Positions 39,752 through 48,281 are shown, numbered from the stretch's first letter. The stretch: DNA of 64,000 nucleotides from Microbacterium oryzae (GCF_009735645.1 NZ_CP032550.1:2666001-2730000); one strand, 5' to 3'. The notes: a model not told the origin generated them from the sequence alone. Translations and numbers: made by a program.

Positions 39752-40042
39752 GTGACCGAGCTCAGCTTCACTCACGCGCCCGAGGCGAACCGCTACGAGC
39801 TGCGGCGTGGCGACGATCTCGTGAGCGTTCTCGACTACCGTGACAACGGCCAGACTGTCGCCCTGACGCGCGCCTACACGAACCCCGCGCACCGCGGCCA
39901 TGGGTACGCCGCCATCGTCACCGACCGTGCCGTCGCCGAGATCGAGGCGCAGGGGGATCGCCGCGTGCTGCCGGTGTGCTGGTACGTCGCCGACTGGTTC
40001 GCCGCGCACCCCGAGCGCACCGCCGTGCTCGCCGCCCGCTGA
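39752..40042 (+). CDS. YjdJ-type GNAT family N-acetyltransferase
   Basis: A 96-residue minimal GNAT-fold protein: ALTRAYTNPAHRGHGYAAIV (the acetyl-CoA-binding RGxGxA-like motif) and RRVLPVCWYVADWFAAHPE at the C-terminus. These small proteins are related to human GTLF3B/YidJ and are of unknown substrate. Start GTG 39752 is supported by a TAGTCT hexamer 6 nt upstream. It ends 14 bp before the Pyr_excise gene and may be cotranscribed with it. Confidence 0.85.
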   Translation: MTELSFTHAPEANRYELRRGDDLVSVLDYRDNGQTVALTRAYTNPAHRGHGYAAIVTDRAVAEIEAQGDRRVLPVCWYVADWFAAHPERTAVLAAR

Positions 40043-40056
40043 GCCGGGGCGACCGC

Positions 40057-40494
40057 ATGCGGCTGTGGACCATCCACCCCTCCCTGCTCGATCGGACCGG
40101 TCTCGTCGCCGAGTGGCGCGAGGGACTGCTCGCGCAGGCGGTGCTGCTGGGGAAGACCCGCGGCTACACGCAGCACCCGCAGCTGCACCGCTTCCGCAGG
40201 CACGCCCATCCGACCGCCGCGATCGGCGTCTACCTCGCTGAGGTGCGCGCCGAGGCCGAGCGCCGCGGGTACAACTTCGACGCGTCGCGAATCGTGCAGC
40301 CGCCGCCCGCGGAGCCTCTCGCGACGATCTACACGACGTCGGGGCAGCTCGAGTACGAGTGGGAGCACCTGCTACGGAAGCTCGCCGTCCGCGCACCCGA
40401 CCTGCATACGGCGCATGCCGCGCTGCCGGGCCCCACGGCCCATCCGCTCTTCACGATCATCCCGGGGCCGATCGAGAGCTGGGAACGGCCCTGA
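40057..40494 (+). CDS. Pyrimidine dimer DNA glycosylase/endonuclease V family protein
   Basis: A 145-residue protein of the Pyr_excise family: MRLWTIHPSLLDRTGLVAEW, then REGLLAQAVLLGKTRGYTQHPQ and a HPLFTIIPGPIESWE end. The family includes T4 endonuclease V, which cuts at UV-induced pyrimidine dimers using an N-terminal Thr. Here residue 2 is Arg, so the classical N-terminal nucleophile is missing and activity on dimers is uncertain. The gene lies 14 bp after the YjdJ-type gene and starts at ATG 40057 after a GGGGCGA tract. Confidence 0.75.
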   Translation: MRLWTIHPSLLDRTGLVAEWREGLLAQAVLLGKTRGYTQHPQLHRFRRHAHPTAAIGVYLAEVRAEAERRGYNFDASRIVQPPPAEPLATIYTTSGQLEYEWEHLLRKLAVRAPDLHTAHAALPGPTAHPLFTIIPGPIESWERP

Positions 40495-40520
40495 CCCGTC
40501 CCGGTGCGCGCTCGCCGCGG

Positions 40521-40526
40521 TAGCGT
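40521..40526 (+). promoter_or_regulatory. -10 hexamer of the epimerase-like gene (leaderless)
   Basis: TAGCGT, 7 nt before ATG 40534. Confidence 0.6.
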
Positions 40527-40533
40527 GGCGCGC

Positions 40534-41505
40534 ATGCGCATCCTCCTCATCGGCGGCACCGGCAACATCAGCTCCTACGTCACCGCGCTCGCGGTGGAGG
40601 GCGGTCACGACGTGGCCGTGCTCAATCGCGGCAAGAGCGAGGTGCCGGATGGCGTCCGCTCGCTGATCGGGGACGCCGGCGATGCCGCGTCGATCGAGCA
40701 GGCGGTCGGCGATGAGACGTTCGACGTGGTGGCGAACTTCCGCAGCTTCTCGCCGCGGCAGGTGACCGACGACATCCGCATCTTCTCCGGACGCACCGCG
40801 CAGTACATCTACATCTCCAGCGCCTCGGCGTACCAGAAGCCCGTCGCGCAGGTGCCGATCGTCGAGTCGACGCCGCTGCGGAACCCGTTCTGGGAGTACT
40901 CGCGGAAGAAGATCGCCAGCGAGGACCTGCTCGTCGCGGCGTACCGCGAGTCGGGCTTTCCGATGACGATCGTGCGTCCGAGTCACACGTACGGGTCGTC
41001 GCTCATCCCGCTCGAGGGCGGCTGGACCACGCTGCAGCGCATCAAGGATGGCCGCCCCATCGTCGTGCACGGGGATGGCACGAGCTGGTGGACGCTCACC
41101 CACTCCCGCGACTTCGCGCGCGCGTTCGTGGGGCTCTTCGGCAACCCGCACGCGATCGGTCAGGCCGTGCACATCACGAGCGATGAGAGCCTGACGTGGG
41201 ACGAGATCGCACGCCAGCTCGGCCGGGCACTCGGGCGCGAGCCGGAGATCGTGCACGTGACGTCGGAGGCGATCGCGCGCGAGATCCCGTCGATGGGCCC
41301 CGGTCTCGTGGGCGACAAGGCGCACTCGGTGCTCTTCGACAACACGCGCGTCAAGCGGCTCGTGCCGGGTTGGGTGGCGACGACTCCCTTCTCGGAGGGC
41401 GCTCGCGAGATCGTCGAGTGGTATCTGGCGGATGAGTCGCGTCAGGTCGTCGACGAGGAGCTGGATGCTGCGTTCGACCGGCTGGTGGAGAAGTACGGGG
41501 CGTAG
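40534..41505 (+). CDS. NAD-dependent epimerase/dehydratase family protein
   Basis: A 323-residue extended SDR beginning MRILLIGGTGNISSYVTALA with the GGTGNIS nucleotide motif (residues 7-13) and a YSRKK-type catalytic site in FWEYSRKKIASEDLL. The sequence resembles NAD-dependent epimerase/reductases of the CSP41/RmlD-like group; the sugar or other substrate is not known. TAGCGT 7 nt upstream supports a leaderless ATG at 40534. A 46-bp repeat array follows. Confidence 0.88.
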   Translation: MRILLIGGTGNISSYVTALAVEGGHDVAVLNRGKSEVPDGVRSLIGDAGDAASIEQAVGDETFDVVANFRSFSPRQVTDDIRIFSGRTAQYIYISSASAYQKPVAQVPIVESTPLRNPFWEYSRKKIASEDLLVAAYRESGFPMTIVRPSHTYGSSLIPLEGGWTTLQRIKDGRPIVVHGDGTSWWTLTHSRDFARAFVGLFGNPHAIGQAVHITSDESLTWDEIARQLGRALGREPEIVHVTSEAIAREIPSMGPGLVGDKAHSVLFDNTRVKRLVPGWVATTPFSEGAREIVEWYLADESRQVVDEELDAAFDRLVEKYGA

Positions 41506-41537
41506 GGAGGCCCGCCTCCGGGCGCTGCGCTTTCGGG

Positions 41538-41664
41538 CGTTGAGCGAGCGGAGCGAGTCGAAACGGCACAGCCCACCTTCAGACGTTGAGCGAGCGAAGC
41601 GAGCCGAAACGGCGCAACCCGCCTTCGGACGTTGAGCGAGCGGAGCGAGACGAAACGGCGCAAG
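41538..41664. repeat. REP-like repeat array, 46 bp x 3
   Basis: Three units start at 41538, 41584 and 41630 (46-bp period). Each begins CGTTGAGCGAGCGNAGCGAG, ends its core with CGAAACGGC, and the first two include a variable GCACAGCCC / GCAACCCGCC tail. The core ends CGTT and AACG are complementary. It sits between the epimerase-like gene and the DUF385 gene; relatives occur at 29351 and 48179. Confidence 0.88.
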
Positions 41665-41686
41665 ATGATCCCGGGAAGGAGGCGTC

Positions 41687-42070
41687 ATGGGTCGCTTTAA
41701 GACCGCGTTCTTGAAGGTGCTGAATCGCACCCTGAATCCGCTCACACTTCGTGCCGCCCACAGCGGTCGGGGTCCGTTCTCGCTCGTCGAGCACGTCGGC
41801 CGTCGCACCGGTCGCACCTACGAGGCGCCGGTCATCCTCGCGCGCGTGCCGGAAGGGTTCGTGACGGAGCTGACTTACGGCCCCGACGTGAACTGGTACC
41901 GGAACATCGTTGCCGGTGGCGGACGCGTGCTGTATCAGGGCGAGTGGTTCCCGATCGTCGCCGTCGAGCCGTACGCCGTGCGCGCGGGGCTTCGCGCCTT
42001 CGGCCCGCCTGCTTCCTGGGTGCTGCGTGCGTTGAGGCGACGGGAATTTCGGCTGCTGCGGGTCGAGTAG
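41687..42070 (+). CDS. Deazaflavin-dependent nitroreductase family protein (DUF385)
   Basis: A 127-residue protein of the DUF385/deazaflavin (F420)-dependent oxidoreductase family related to mycobacterial Ddn. SLVEHVGRRTGRTYEAPVIL is the conserved phosphate/ligand region, followed by NWYRNIVAGGGRVLYQGEW. It probably binds F420 or FMN and reduces small quinone- or nitro-type compounds at the membrane. AAGGAGGCG precedes the ATG at 41687. Together with the LLM protein at 62257, this suggests the host makes coenzyme F420. Confidence 0.85.
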   Translation: MGRFKTAFLKVLNRTLNPLTLRAAHSGRGPFSLVEHVGRRTGRTYEAPVILARVPEGFVTELTYGPDVNWYRNIVAGGGRVLYQGEWFPIVAVEPYAVRAGLRAFGPPASWVLRALRRREFRLLRVE

Positions 42071-42137
42071 GGCGAGCGAGAGGCTGAAGCGTTCGCCGTC
42101 CCCGCCGCGCCGTCGCGGCAATGTCCGACCCCCTCCT

Positions 42138-42143
42138 TACCGT
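42138..42143 (+). promoter_or_regulatory. -10 hexamer of sbcD (leaderless)
   Basis: TACCGT, 6 nt before ATG 42150. Confidence 0.55.
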
Positions 42144-42149
42144 GGAAGC

Positions 42150-43307
42150 ATGCGGATCCTCCACACCTCGGACTGGCACATCGGGCGCACCTTCCACGGG
42201 TTCTCGACGCTCGATGCGCTGCGCGACGTCTTCGGTGCCCTCGTCGACGAGGTCCGCGCGCGGAACGTCGACGTGGTCGTCGTCGCCGGGGACGTGTTCG
42301 ACTCGGGCACCCCGGCCGCTGCCGCGTTCGAGCTCCTGACGGACACGCTCCGGGCCATCCGCGAGGCCGGCGCGCAGATCGTCGTGACGAGCGGCAACCA
42401 CGACTCCGCCGCACGACTGGGCTTCCAGGCGCCGCTGCTCGGCGTGGCCGGCGTGCACATCGTGACCGACCCGCGGTCGGTCGGCGCTCCCATCACGATC
42501 GAAGACGAGCACGGCCCCGTCCACTTCTACGGTCTGCCGTACCTGGAGCCGGCGATCGTCCGCACCGTATGGCCAGAGGTCGACCTGCGGACGCAGGAGC
42601 AGGCCATCCGTCACGCGATGAGCCTCGTGAACGCGGATCGGGCTGAGCGCGGCGGACGCTCGATTGTCGCGTCGCACTGCTTCGCGGGCGATGTCGAGCC
42701 GACGGCGGGCGTCGAGCGCGAGATCCGCCAGGGGGCGCTCGACGTCGTGCCGCTCGTCGACTTCGAGGGGCCGGACTACGTCGCGCTCGGGCACATCCAC
42801 GGGCGGTCGCGGCTCGCCGAGAACGTCCGCTACTCCGGGGCGCCGCTGCACTACAGCTTCGGCGAGGGCGACAAGCCGCGCGGCGCGTGGATCGTCGACC
42901 TCGGCGCCGAGGTCGTGGAGCGCATCGAGTGGCTCGACCTGCCCATCCCGCGTCGCCTCGTGACCCTGCGCGGGACGCTCGACGAGCTCCTCACGGACGA
43001 GCGCTTCGCCGAGTACGAGGAGGCCTGGGTCTGCGCGATGCTCACCGACGTGAACCCGCCGCTCGAGCCCATGCGCAAGTTGCGCGCGCGGTTCGACGGA
43101 TGCGCGACCATCCAGCTCGCGCCCGCCGGCGGCGTGAAGACGGATGGCCGCACGTTCCGGGAGCGGGTCGAGAACGCCCGATCGGATGGCGATCTCGTGC
43201 AGGACTTCCTCGCGCACGTCCGCAATGGCGAGAGCGCCACGGATGCCGAGCGCGAGATCATCGGCGAGGTCGTCTCCATCCACGCCGCCGCGGAGACGCG
43301 AGCATGA
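42150..43307 (+). CDS. sbcD: Exonuclease SbcCD subunit D
   Basis: A 385-residue Mre11-like nuclease subunit. The calcineurin-type metallophosphatase motifs are DWHIGR (residues 8-13), GDVFDSGTP, SGNHDSAARLG and YVALGHIHGR. With SbcC it cleaves hairpins and protein-blocked double-strand ends. The start at 42150 is supported by a TACCGT hexamer 6 nt upstream. It overlaps sbcC by 4 bp (ATGA), giving equimolar synthesis. Confidence 0.95.
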   Translation: MRILHTSDWHIGRTFHGFSTLDALRDVFGALVDEVRARNVDVVVVAGDVFDSGTPAAAAFELLTDTLRAIREAGAQIVVTSGNHDSAARLGFQAPLLGVAGVHIVTDPRSVGAPITIEDEHGPVHFYGLPYLEPAIVRTVWPEVDLRTQEQAIRHAMSLVNADRAERGGRSIVASHCFAGDVEPTAGVEREIRQGALDVVPLVDFEGPDYVALGHIHGRSRLAENVRYSGAPLHYSFGEGDKPRGAWIVDLGAEVVERIEWLDLPIPRRLVTLRGTLDELLTDERFAEYEEAWVCAMLTDVNPPLEPMRKLRARFDGCATIQLAPAGGVKTDGRTFRERVENARSDGDLVQDFLAHVRNGESATDAEREIIGEVVSIHAAAETRA

Positions 43308-46297
43308 GAATCCACCGCGTCGAGATCGAGGGCTTCGGGCCGTTCCGAGAACGACAGGTCATCGATCTCGACGCATACGCCGTGGACGGGCTTTTCCTCA
43401 TCGGCGGGCGCACCGGCGCTGGCAAGTCGAGCATCCTCGACGCCATCACCTTCGCGATCTTCGGATCCGTCCCGCGCTACGAGGGCGGCGAGAAGCGCCT
43501 GCGCAGCGACCACTGCGAGCCGGACGACCCGACCAGCGTCGCGGTGGAGTTCACCACGGGCGGCACCCGCTGGCGGATCGAGCGCTCGCCCGAGTACGAG
43601 CGCCCGAAGAAGCGGGGCGACGGCATGACGATCGCCGCCGCACGCGCGCAGATGGGCGAGGTCACCAGCGGCGCGGTCGAGTGGAAGGCCGCGAAGGACC
43701 GCGACGTGGCCAACCTCGTCGCCGAGGTGGTCGGGCTCAACCAGCAGCAGTTCCTGCAGGTCATCCTGCTCGCGCAGGGGCGCTTCGCCCGTTTCCTGCT
43801 CGCCGACAACAACGACCGGCAGAAGCTGCTGCGCACGCTCTTCGGCTCCCGCCGCTTCGAGGACTACGAGAACGAGCTCGACCAGCGCCGCCGCGCTGCC
43901 GAGGCGTCGGTGTCGGAAGGGCGGCAGCTCCTCTCCGTCGTGCTCGATCAGGCCGATGCCATCGCCACCGGCCTGCCGCCGCGCGAAGAGACCGACGGCA
44001 GCGAGATGGGGTCGACGGATGGCCCGGGGGCGGCTTCCGAGGAAGCTCGCCTCACGGGGCTCTCGCGAGCCGAGCACCGCTCCCGGCATGAGGTGGAGGT
44101 CGCGGAAGCCGCCGAGGTGGCGGCTCGGCGCATCCGGGAGTCCGCAGCTGCCGAGTACGAGCGGCTGCGCGGCGAGCGGGAGAAGCAGCGTCAGCGCGAC
44201 GAGCTGCGGCAGAAGCTCGAGGAGCTCGACGCCCGTGCCGCGTCTGTCGCGGTCGACCGTGGCGAGCTCAAGGCGGCTCGGCGCGCAGAGAGTGTGCGCG
44301 GCGCTCTTGACGCCGCGACGCGGGCGCTCGCATCGGTGACCTCCGCCGTTGCGACGCTCGAGGGCGCTCGGGCGGCGTGGGAGGAGATCGACGCCTCCGG
44401 TGCGAGCACGCCCGGGGAGCTCGACGCACTGGTCGAGCAGGCGCAGCAGCGCATCGGCGCGTGGCAGCCGATGCTCGAGGTCGAGCAGCGGCTTCCAGAA
44501 TCCGAGACGAGGCTCGAGCACCTTCGTTCGGAAGCCGAGCAGGTCGCCGCTCGCCGGCGAGAACTCGAGGCGGAGCTCGCGGGGATCCCCGAGCAGCGGA
44601 AGCGCCTGGAGTCGGACGCGCGGTCGGCGGCTGAGCGCGCGGCGGGACGGCCGCATGCCGAGGAGCGCGTGACGGCGCTGACCGCCCAGCTCGAGGCTGC
44701 GCGCGAGGTCTCCCGGCTCGTGGAGGAGTACGAGCGGGTGGCTCGTCGCGCCGAGGAGGCGCTGCAGGCGCGCGACCGGGCCGATCGCGAGCTCGGCGAG
44801 CTGCATCGTCGTCGTCTCGACGGGTATGCGGCGGAACTCGCGTCCGAGCTCGTCGCGGGCAGCCCCTGCGCAGTGTGCGGGTCGACCGCGCACCCCGCTC
44901 CGGCCGAGCGCGGCGACGAGCACGTCACGGCGGACGAGATCGATGCCGCGGACGAGCGGAAGACCGCCGCTGCGCGCGCGGAGTTCAAGGTCTCTGACGA
45001 GCGACGTGACGCGCAGCGGGCCCTCGCCGAGGCGGAGGCGAAAGCAGGCGGTCGTGCCCTCGCCGATCTCGAGGCTGACCGCGACACGGCGCTTGCGCAG
45101 CAGAAGGACGCGGAATCCGCGGCAGCCGAGCTGTCAGATCTCGAAGCCTCCCAGCGCGCGCTCGCCGCGGCGGAGCAGCGACTCGGCAACGAGCGGACAG
45201 CGGCCGAGGAGGAGAGTTCGGAGCTTCTCGCGGCCATCCGCTCGGCGGAGAACGAGCTGCAGAAGAGCCGCGCCTCCGTCGCAGAGGCGCGCGGGGATGC
45301 CGACTCCGTCGCCGCCCGTCTGGACGTCGAGCGCCGCCGAGCCGCGGCGGCCTCGGGTTACGCCGAAGCGCAGCGCGAGGCCTCCCGCGCGGAGCGCGCA
45401 GCCGCAGCTGCGGCGGAAGCGCTGGCCGAGGCCGTCGCCGAGGCCGGGTTCGTCGATGTCGAGAACGCGCGCGCGGCCATCCGGGATGCCGCAACCCAAG
45501 AGCGTCTGGAACGCGCGATCAGCACATATGACGCCGACCTCCAGAGCACGAAGGCGGCGCTCGTCGAACTCGAACTGCTCGTGCTTCCCGACGAGGAGAT
45601 CGACGTCGACGGAGCGCGCGCGGCGCTGACGCAGGCGGAGGACGAGCGCGATGCCGCCGTCGCGCACCTGTCGTCCATGCGGCAGCTCGCGGCGTCGCTC
45701 GCCGATGCCCTCCGTCGGGCGGAGGACGCGCATGGGCAGATCGCCGATGCCGCGCGGGAAGCCGCGGTGATCCGCGACCTCGCCGATGCGGTTGCCGGCC
45801 GGAACATGAAGAAGATGGACCTCGAGACCTTCGTGCTCGCCGCCGAGCTCGAGGGAATCGTGGAGGCGGCGAACCGACGCCTGGACGAGATGTCGGACGG
45901 CCGGTACGCGCTGCAGCACACCGACGCGCTGGCGTATCGCAATGCGGCGAGCGGCCTCGGTCTCGAGGTGCTCGACAGATTCACGGGGCAGCCGCGCTCG
46001 CCGCGGTCGCTGTCCGGCGGCGAGACCTTCCTCGCGTCCCTCGCGCTCGCGCTCGGCCTCGCGGAGGTCGTCACGAACCGCGCCGGCGGCATCACCCTCG
46101 ACACGCTCTTCATCGACGAGGGCTTCGGGTCTCTCGACAGCGAGACCCTCGAGACCGCCATGCGCACCCTCGACGGCCTGCGTGAGGGCGGGCGCACGGT
46201 CGGCGTCATCAGCCACGTCGAGGCGATGAAGGAGCAGATCCCGGCTCAGCTGCGGGTGGACCGCACGCCGCAGGGCTGGAGCACCGTCTCGCAGTAG
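43304..46297 (+). CDS. sbcC: Exonuclease SbcCD subunit C (Rad50-like SMC ATPase)
   Basis: A 997-residue Rad50-like ATPase. Walker A GRTGAGKS is at residues 35-42, a long Ala/Glu/Arg-rich coiled coil is interrupted by the zinc hook CAVC (about residues 522-525), then the signature SLSGGETFLASLALALG (near 904) and Walker B FIDEGFG (near 936). It drives DNA tethering and nuclease gating for SbcD. The ATG overlaps the sbcD stop. A convergent VOC gene follows, with a weak hairpin near 46313-46337. Confidence 0.95.
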   Translation: MRIHRVEIEGFGPFRERQVIDLDAYAVDGLFLIGGRTGAGKSSILDAITFAIFGSVPRYEGGEKRLRSDHCEPDDPTSVAVEFTTGGTRWRIERSPEYERPKKRGDGMTIAAARAQMGEVTSGAVEWKAAKDRDVANLVAEVVGLNQQQFLQVILLAQGRFARFLLADNNDRQKLLRTLFGSRRFEDYENELDQRRRAAEASVSEGRQLLSVVLDQADAIATGLPPREETDGSEMGSTDGPGAASEEARLTGLSRAEHRSRHEVEVAEAAEVAARRIRESAAAEYERLRGEREKQRQRDELRQKLEELDARAASVAVDRGELKAARRAESVRGALDAATRALASVTSAVATLEGARAAWEEIDASGASTPGELDALVEQAQQRIGAWQPMLEVEQRLPESETRLEHLRSEAEQVAARRRELEAELAGIPEQRKRLESDARSAAERAAGRPHAEERVTALTAQLEAAREVSRLVEEYERVARRAEEALQARDRADRELGELHRRRLDGYAAELASELVAGSPCAVCGSTAHPAPAERGDEHVTADEIDAADERKTAAARAEFKVSDERRDAQRALAEAEAKAGGRALADLEADRDTALAQQKDAESAAAELSDLEASQRALAAAEQRLGNERTAAEEESSELLAAIRSAENELQKSRASVAEARGDADSVAARLDVERRRAAAASGYAEAQREASRAERAAAAAAEALAEAVAEAGFVDVENARAAIRDAATQERLERAISTYDADLQSTKAALVELELLVLPDEEIDVDGARAALTQAEDERDAAVAHLSSMRQLAASLADALRRAEDAHGQIADAAREAAVIRDLADAVAGRNMKKMDLETFVLAAELEGIVEAANRRLDEMSDGRYALQHTDALAYRNAASGLGLEVLDRFTGQPRSPRSLSGGETFLASLALALGLAEVVTNRAGGITLDTLFIDEGFGSLDSETLETAMRTLDGLREGGRTVGVISHVEAMKEQIPAQLRVDRTPQGWSTVSQ

Positions 46298-46340
46298 CGC
46301 GCGGTGCGCGTTCGGGCGGGGAGTGACCCCCACCCGAGGC

Positions 46341-46739
46341 TCAGCGCATGTGGGCGATCTGGATGAGGTTGCCGACGGTGTCGTCGAAGACGGCCGTGGT
46401 CACGGGGCCCATCTCCATCGGGTCCTGCGTGAATCGCACGCCGAGCGCGGTCAGGCGCGCGTGCTCCGCGACCACATCCTCGACGTCGAACTGCGCCAGC
46501 GGGATCCCGTCGGCGACGAGTGCATCGCGGTACGGTCCCACCGCGGGATGTCCGCTCGGCTCGAGAAGCAGGCGGACGCCATCCGGGTCGTCCGGCGACG
46601 CCACCGTCAGCCAGCGGTCCTCGCCGACCGGCACGTCGTCCTTCTTCACGAAGCCCAGCACATCCGTGTAGAAGCGGAGCGCCTTCTCCTGATCGTCGAC
46701 GAACACGCTCGTCAGGTTGATTCTCATGTCGATCCTCAT
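46341..46739 (-). CDS. VOC (glyoxalase/bleomycin-resistance) superfamily protein
   Basis: A 132-residue protein of the vicinal oxygen chelate fold, with two beta-alpha-beta-beta-beta repeats: INLTSVFVDDQEKALRFYTD, followed by VLGFVKKDDVPVGEDRWLTV, and a second half ending in TVGNLIQIAHMR. It may bind metal and detoxify a small molecule, but no specific substrate can be assigned. The ATG at 46739 overlaps the ArsR stop codon by 4 bp, so translation is coupled to the regulator. Confidence 0.87.
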   Translation of the reverse strand: MRIDMRINLTSVFVDDQEKALRFYTDVLGFVKKDDVPVGEDRWLTVASPDDPDGVRLLLEPSGHPAVGPYRDALVADGIPLAQFDVEDVVAEHARLTALGVRFTQDPMEMGPVTTAVFDDTVGNLIQIAHMR

Positions 46740-47041
46740 TCGCGTTCCCGGGCGGAGCGGCCGCCGCTGTCCGATGGCGTCAGCCAGCGCTCCACGATGC
46801 TCGCGAGCGGACCCGTGTCGAGATCATGGAACTTGTAGCGCCCCTCGCGACGCGTCCGAACGAGCCCGGCGGTCTCCAGCACGTCGAGGTGCTGAGAGAC
46901 CGCCTGGCGCGAGGACGCGATGCCGTGCCGCATCGCGAGCCGACCGCACAGCTCGAAGAGCGTCTGCCCGTCGCGCTCGGTCAGCTCATCGAGGATGGCG
47001 CGGCGCGTCCCGTCCGCGAGGGCCTTGAAGACATCGGCCAT
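46736..47041 (-). CDS. ArsR-type winged-helix transcriptional regulator
   Basis: A 101-residue regulator: VFKALADGTRRAILDELTE, followed by SSRQAVSQHLDVLETAGLVR and a winged GRYKFHDL hairpin, matching ArsR/SmtB-like proteins. No Cys metal-binding motif is visible in the DNA-recognition helix, so it may sense a non-metal ligand. TAACGT 6 nt upstream supports a leaderless ATG at 47041. The VOC gene starts on its stop codon, so the two form a coupled operon; the aldo/keto reductase gene lies 41 bp upstream on the same strand. Confidence 0.9.
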   Translation of the reverse strand: MADVFKALADGTRRAILDELTERDGQTLFELCGRLAMRHGIASSRQAVSQHLDVLETAGLVRTRREGRYKFHDLDTGPLASIVERWLTPSDSGGRSARERE

Positions 47042-47047
47042 GCGCTC

Positions 47048-47053
47048 ACGTTA
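47048..47053 (-). promoter_or_regulatory. -10 hexamer of the ArsR gene (leaderless)
   Basis: TAACGT on the minus strand, 6 nt before ATG 47041. Confidence 0.55.
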
Positions 47054-47082
47054 GGCAAGCTCATACTTGCCGGTCAACGGGG

Positions 47083-48030
47083 TCAGGCGCTCTGCGAGAC
47101 CGTCGGGCTGGAGAGACGGTCGAGCTCGGCGAGCTCGTCCTCCGTGAGCTCGAGGCGGCCCGCCGCGAGCAGGTCCGCGACCTGGTCGACGCGGGACGCC
47201 GACGCGATCGGCGCGAGAACAGCCGGACGCGAGCGGAGCCACGCCAGCGACGTCGTGGCGATCGAGGCGTCGTGCGCCTGTCCGATGCGCTCGACGGCGT
47301 CGAGGAGCGCGAGGTTCTCCTCGTTGATGTACTCCTTCGCGGCGCCGGCGCGGGGCGAACCGGCGTCGTCGGCCGAACGGTACTTCCCCGCGAGGAAGCC
47401 CTTCGCGAGCGAGAAGTACGGGAAGACGCTCAGCCCGAACTCCTCGGCCACGGGCAGCACCGTCTCCTCGATGCCGCGCTCCACGAGGTTGTAGTGCGGC
47501 TGCACGGCCACGGGCTCCGCGACGCCGAGGTCGCGAGCGATGCGGATCCACTCGCGGATTCGATCTGCCGAGTAGTTGGACACCGCCGTGTACCGCACGA
47601 GGCCGTCGGCGACGAGGTTGCCGAACGCAGCCACCGTCTCCTCGAGCGGCACCGACTCATCGTCGAAGTGCGCGTAGTAGAGGTCGATCTGCTCGACGCC
47701 GAGGCGCTCGAGCGAGGCCTCCGCAGCGGCGCGGACGTTGGACGCGGACAGTCCCGTGAAGTCGGGGTGCTGGCTCACCTTGGTCGCGACGGTGACGTTC
47801 GCGGGCTTCCGGTCGGCCAGCCAGGCGCCGATGATGCGCTCGCTGTCGCCGCCGGTGTTGCCCTCCACCCACGCGCTGTACGAATCGGCGGTGTCGATGA
47901 AGTTTCCGCCGCCTTCGACGAACGCGTCGAGGATTCGGAACGACTCATCGCGGTCCGCAGTCCATCCGAAGACGTTGCCGCCGAGGTTGAGGGGGAAGAC
48001 GTCGAGGTCACTGGTGCCGATGCGTGCCAT
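47083..48030 (-). CDS. Aldo/keto reductase
   Basis: A 315-residue TIM-barrel oxidoreductase. The catalytic tetrad is visible: Asp48 and Tyr51 in FIDTADSYS, Lys84 in VATKV, and His near 119 in YYAHFDD. The family reduces aldehydes and ketones with NADPH. AAAGGA 7 nt before the ATG at 48030 decides the start. Downstream genes on the same strand are ArsR and VOC, so all three may respond to the same aldehyde stress. Confidence 0.92.
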   Translation of the reverse strand: MARIGTSDLDVFPLNLGGNVFGWTADRDESFRILDAFVEGGGNFIDTADSYSAWVEGNTGGDSERIIGAWLADRKPANVTVATKVSQHPDFTGLSASNVRAAAEASLERLGVEQIDLYYAHFDDESVPLEETVAAFGNLVADGLVRYTAVSNYSADRIREWIRIARDLGVAEPVAVQPHYNLVERGIEETVLPVAEEFGLSVFPYFSLAKGFLAGKYRSADDAGSPRAGAAKEYINEENLALLDAVERIGQAHDASIATTSLAWLRSRPAVLAPIASASRVDQVADLLAAGRLELTEDELAELDRLSSPTVSQSA

Positions 48031-48133
48031 AGTGCAGTCCTTTCGCGAGGAAACCGGAATCTCCAGGCTATGAGCGATCGGATGGCCTGGGCTCGGTTCG
48101 TGGGGAGAGTGTCGGCTCGTAGAGGGCGCCCCA

Positions 48134-48213
48134 CCTCGTTTGTGGAGCTCGCCCGCCTCGTTCGTCGAGCTCGCCCGCCCTCGTTCGTCGAGCGAGCGGA
48201 GCGAGACGAGACG
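48134..48213. repeat. 22-bp repeats leading into a REP-like element
   Basis: CCTCGTTYGTSGAGCTCGCCCG occurs at 48134 and 48156, and a third copy at 48179 switches after CCTCGTTCGTCGAGC to the REP core GAGCGGAGCGAGACGAGACG. The block lies in the 263-bp gap before the HNH gene. Confidence 0.75.
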
Positions 48214-48281
48214 CCGGAAGACGTTCTCGAGAACCCCGTGTCGCCCTGTGGATAACGGGTGGCAATGTCGGTGGTCGCTCA

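Noticed and set aside
41538..41664. CRISPR array
   Set aside because: The intervening parts of the 46-bp units are themselves similar, and related copies are scattered elsewhere; this is a REP-type repeat.
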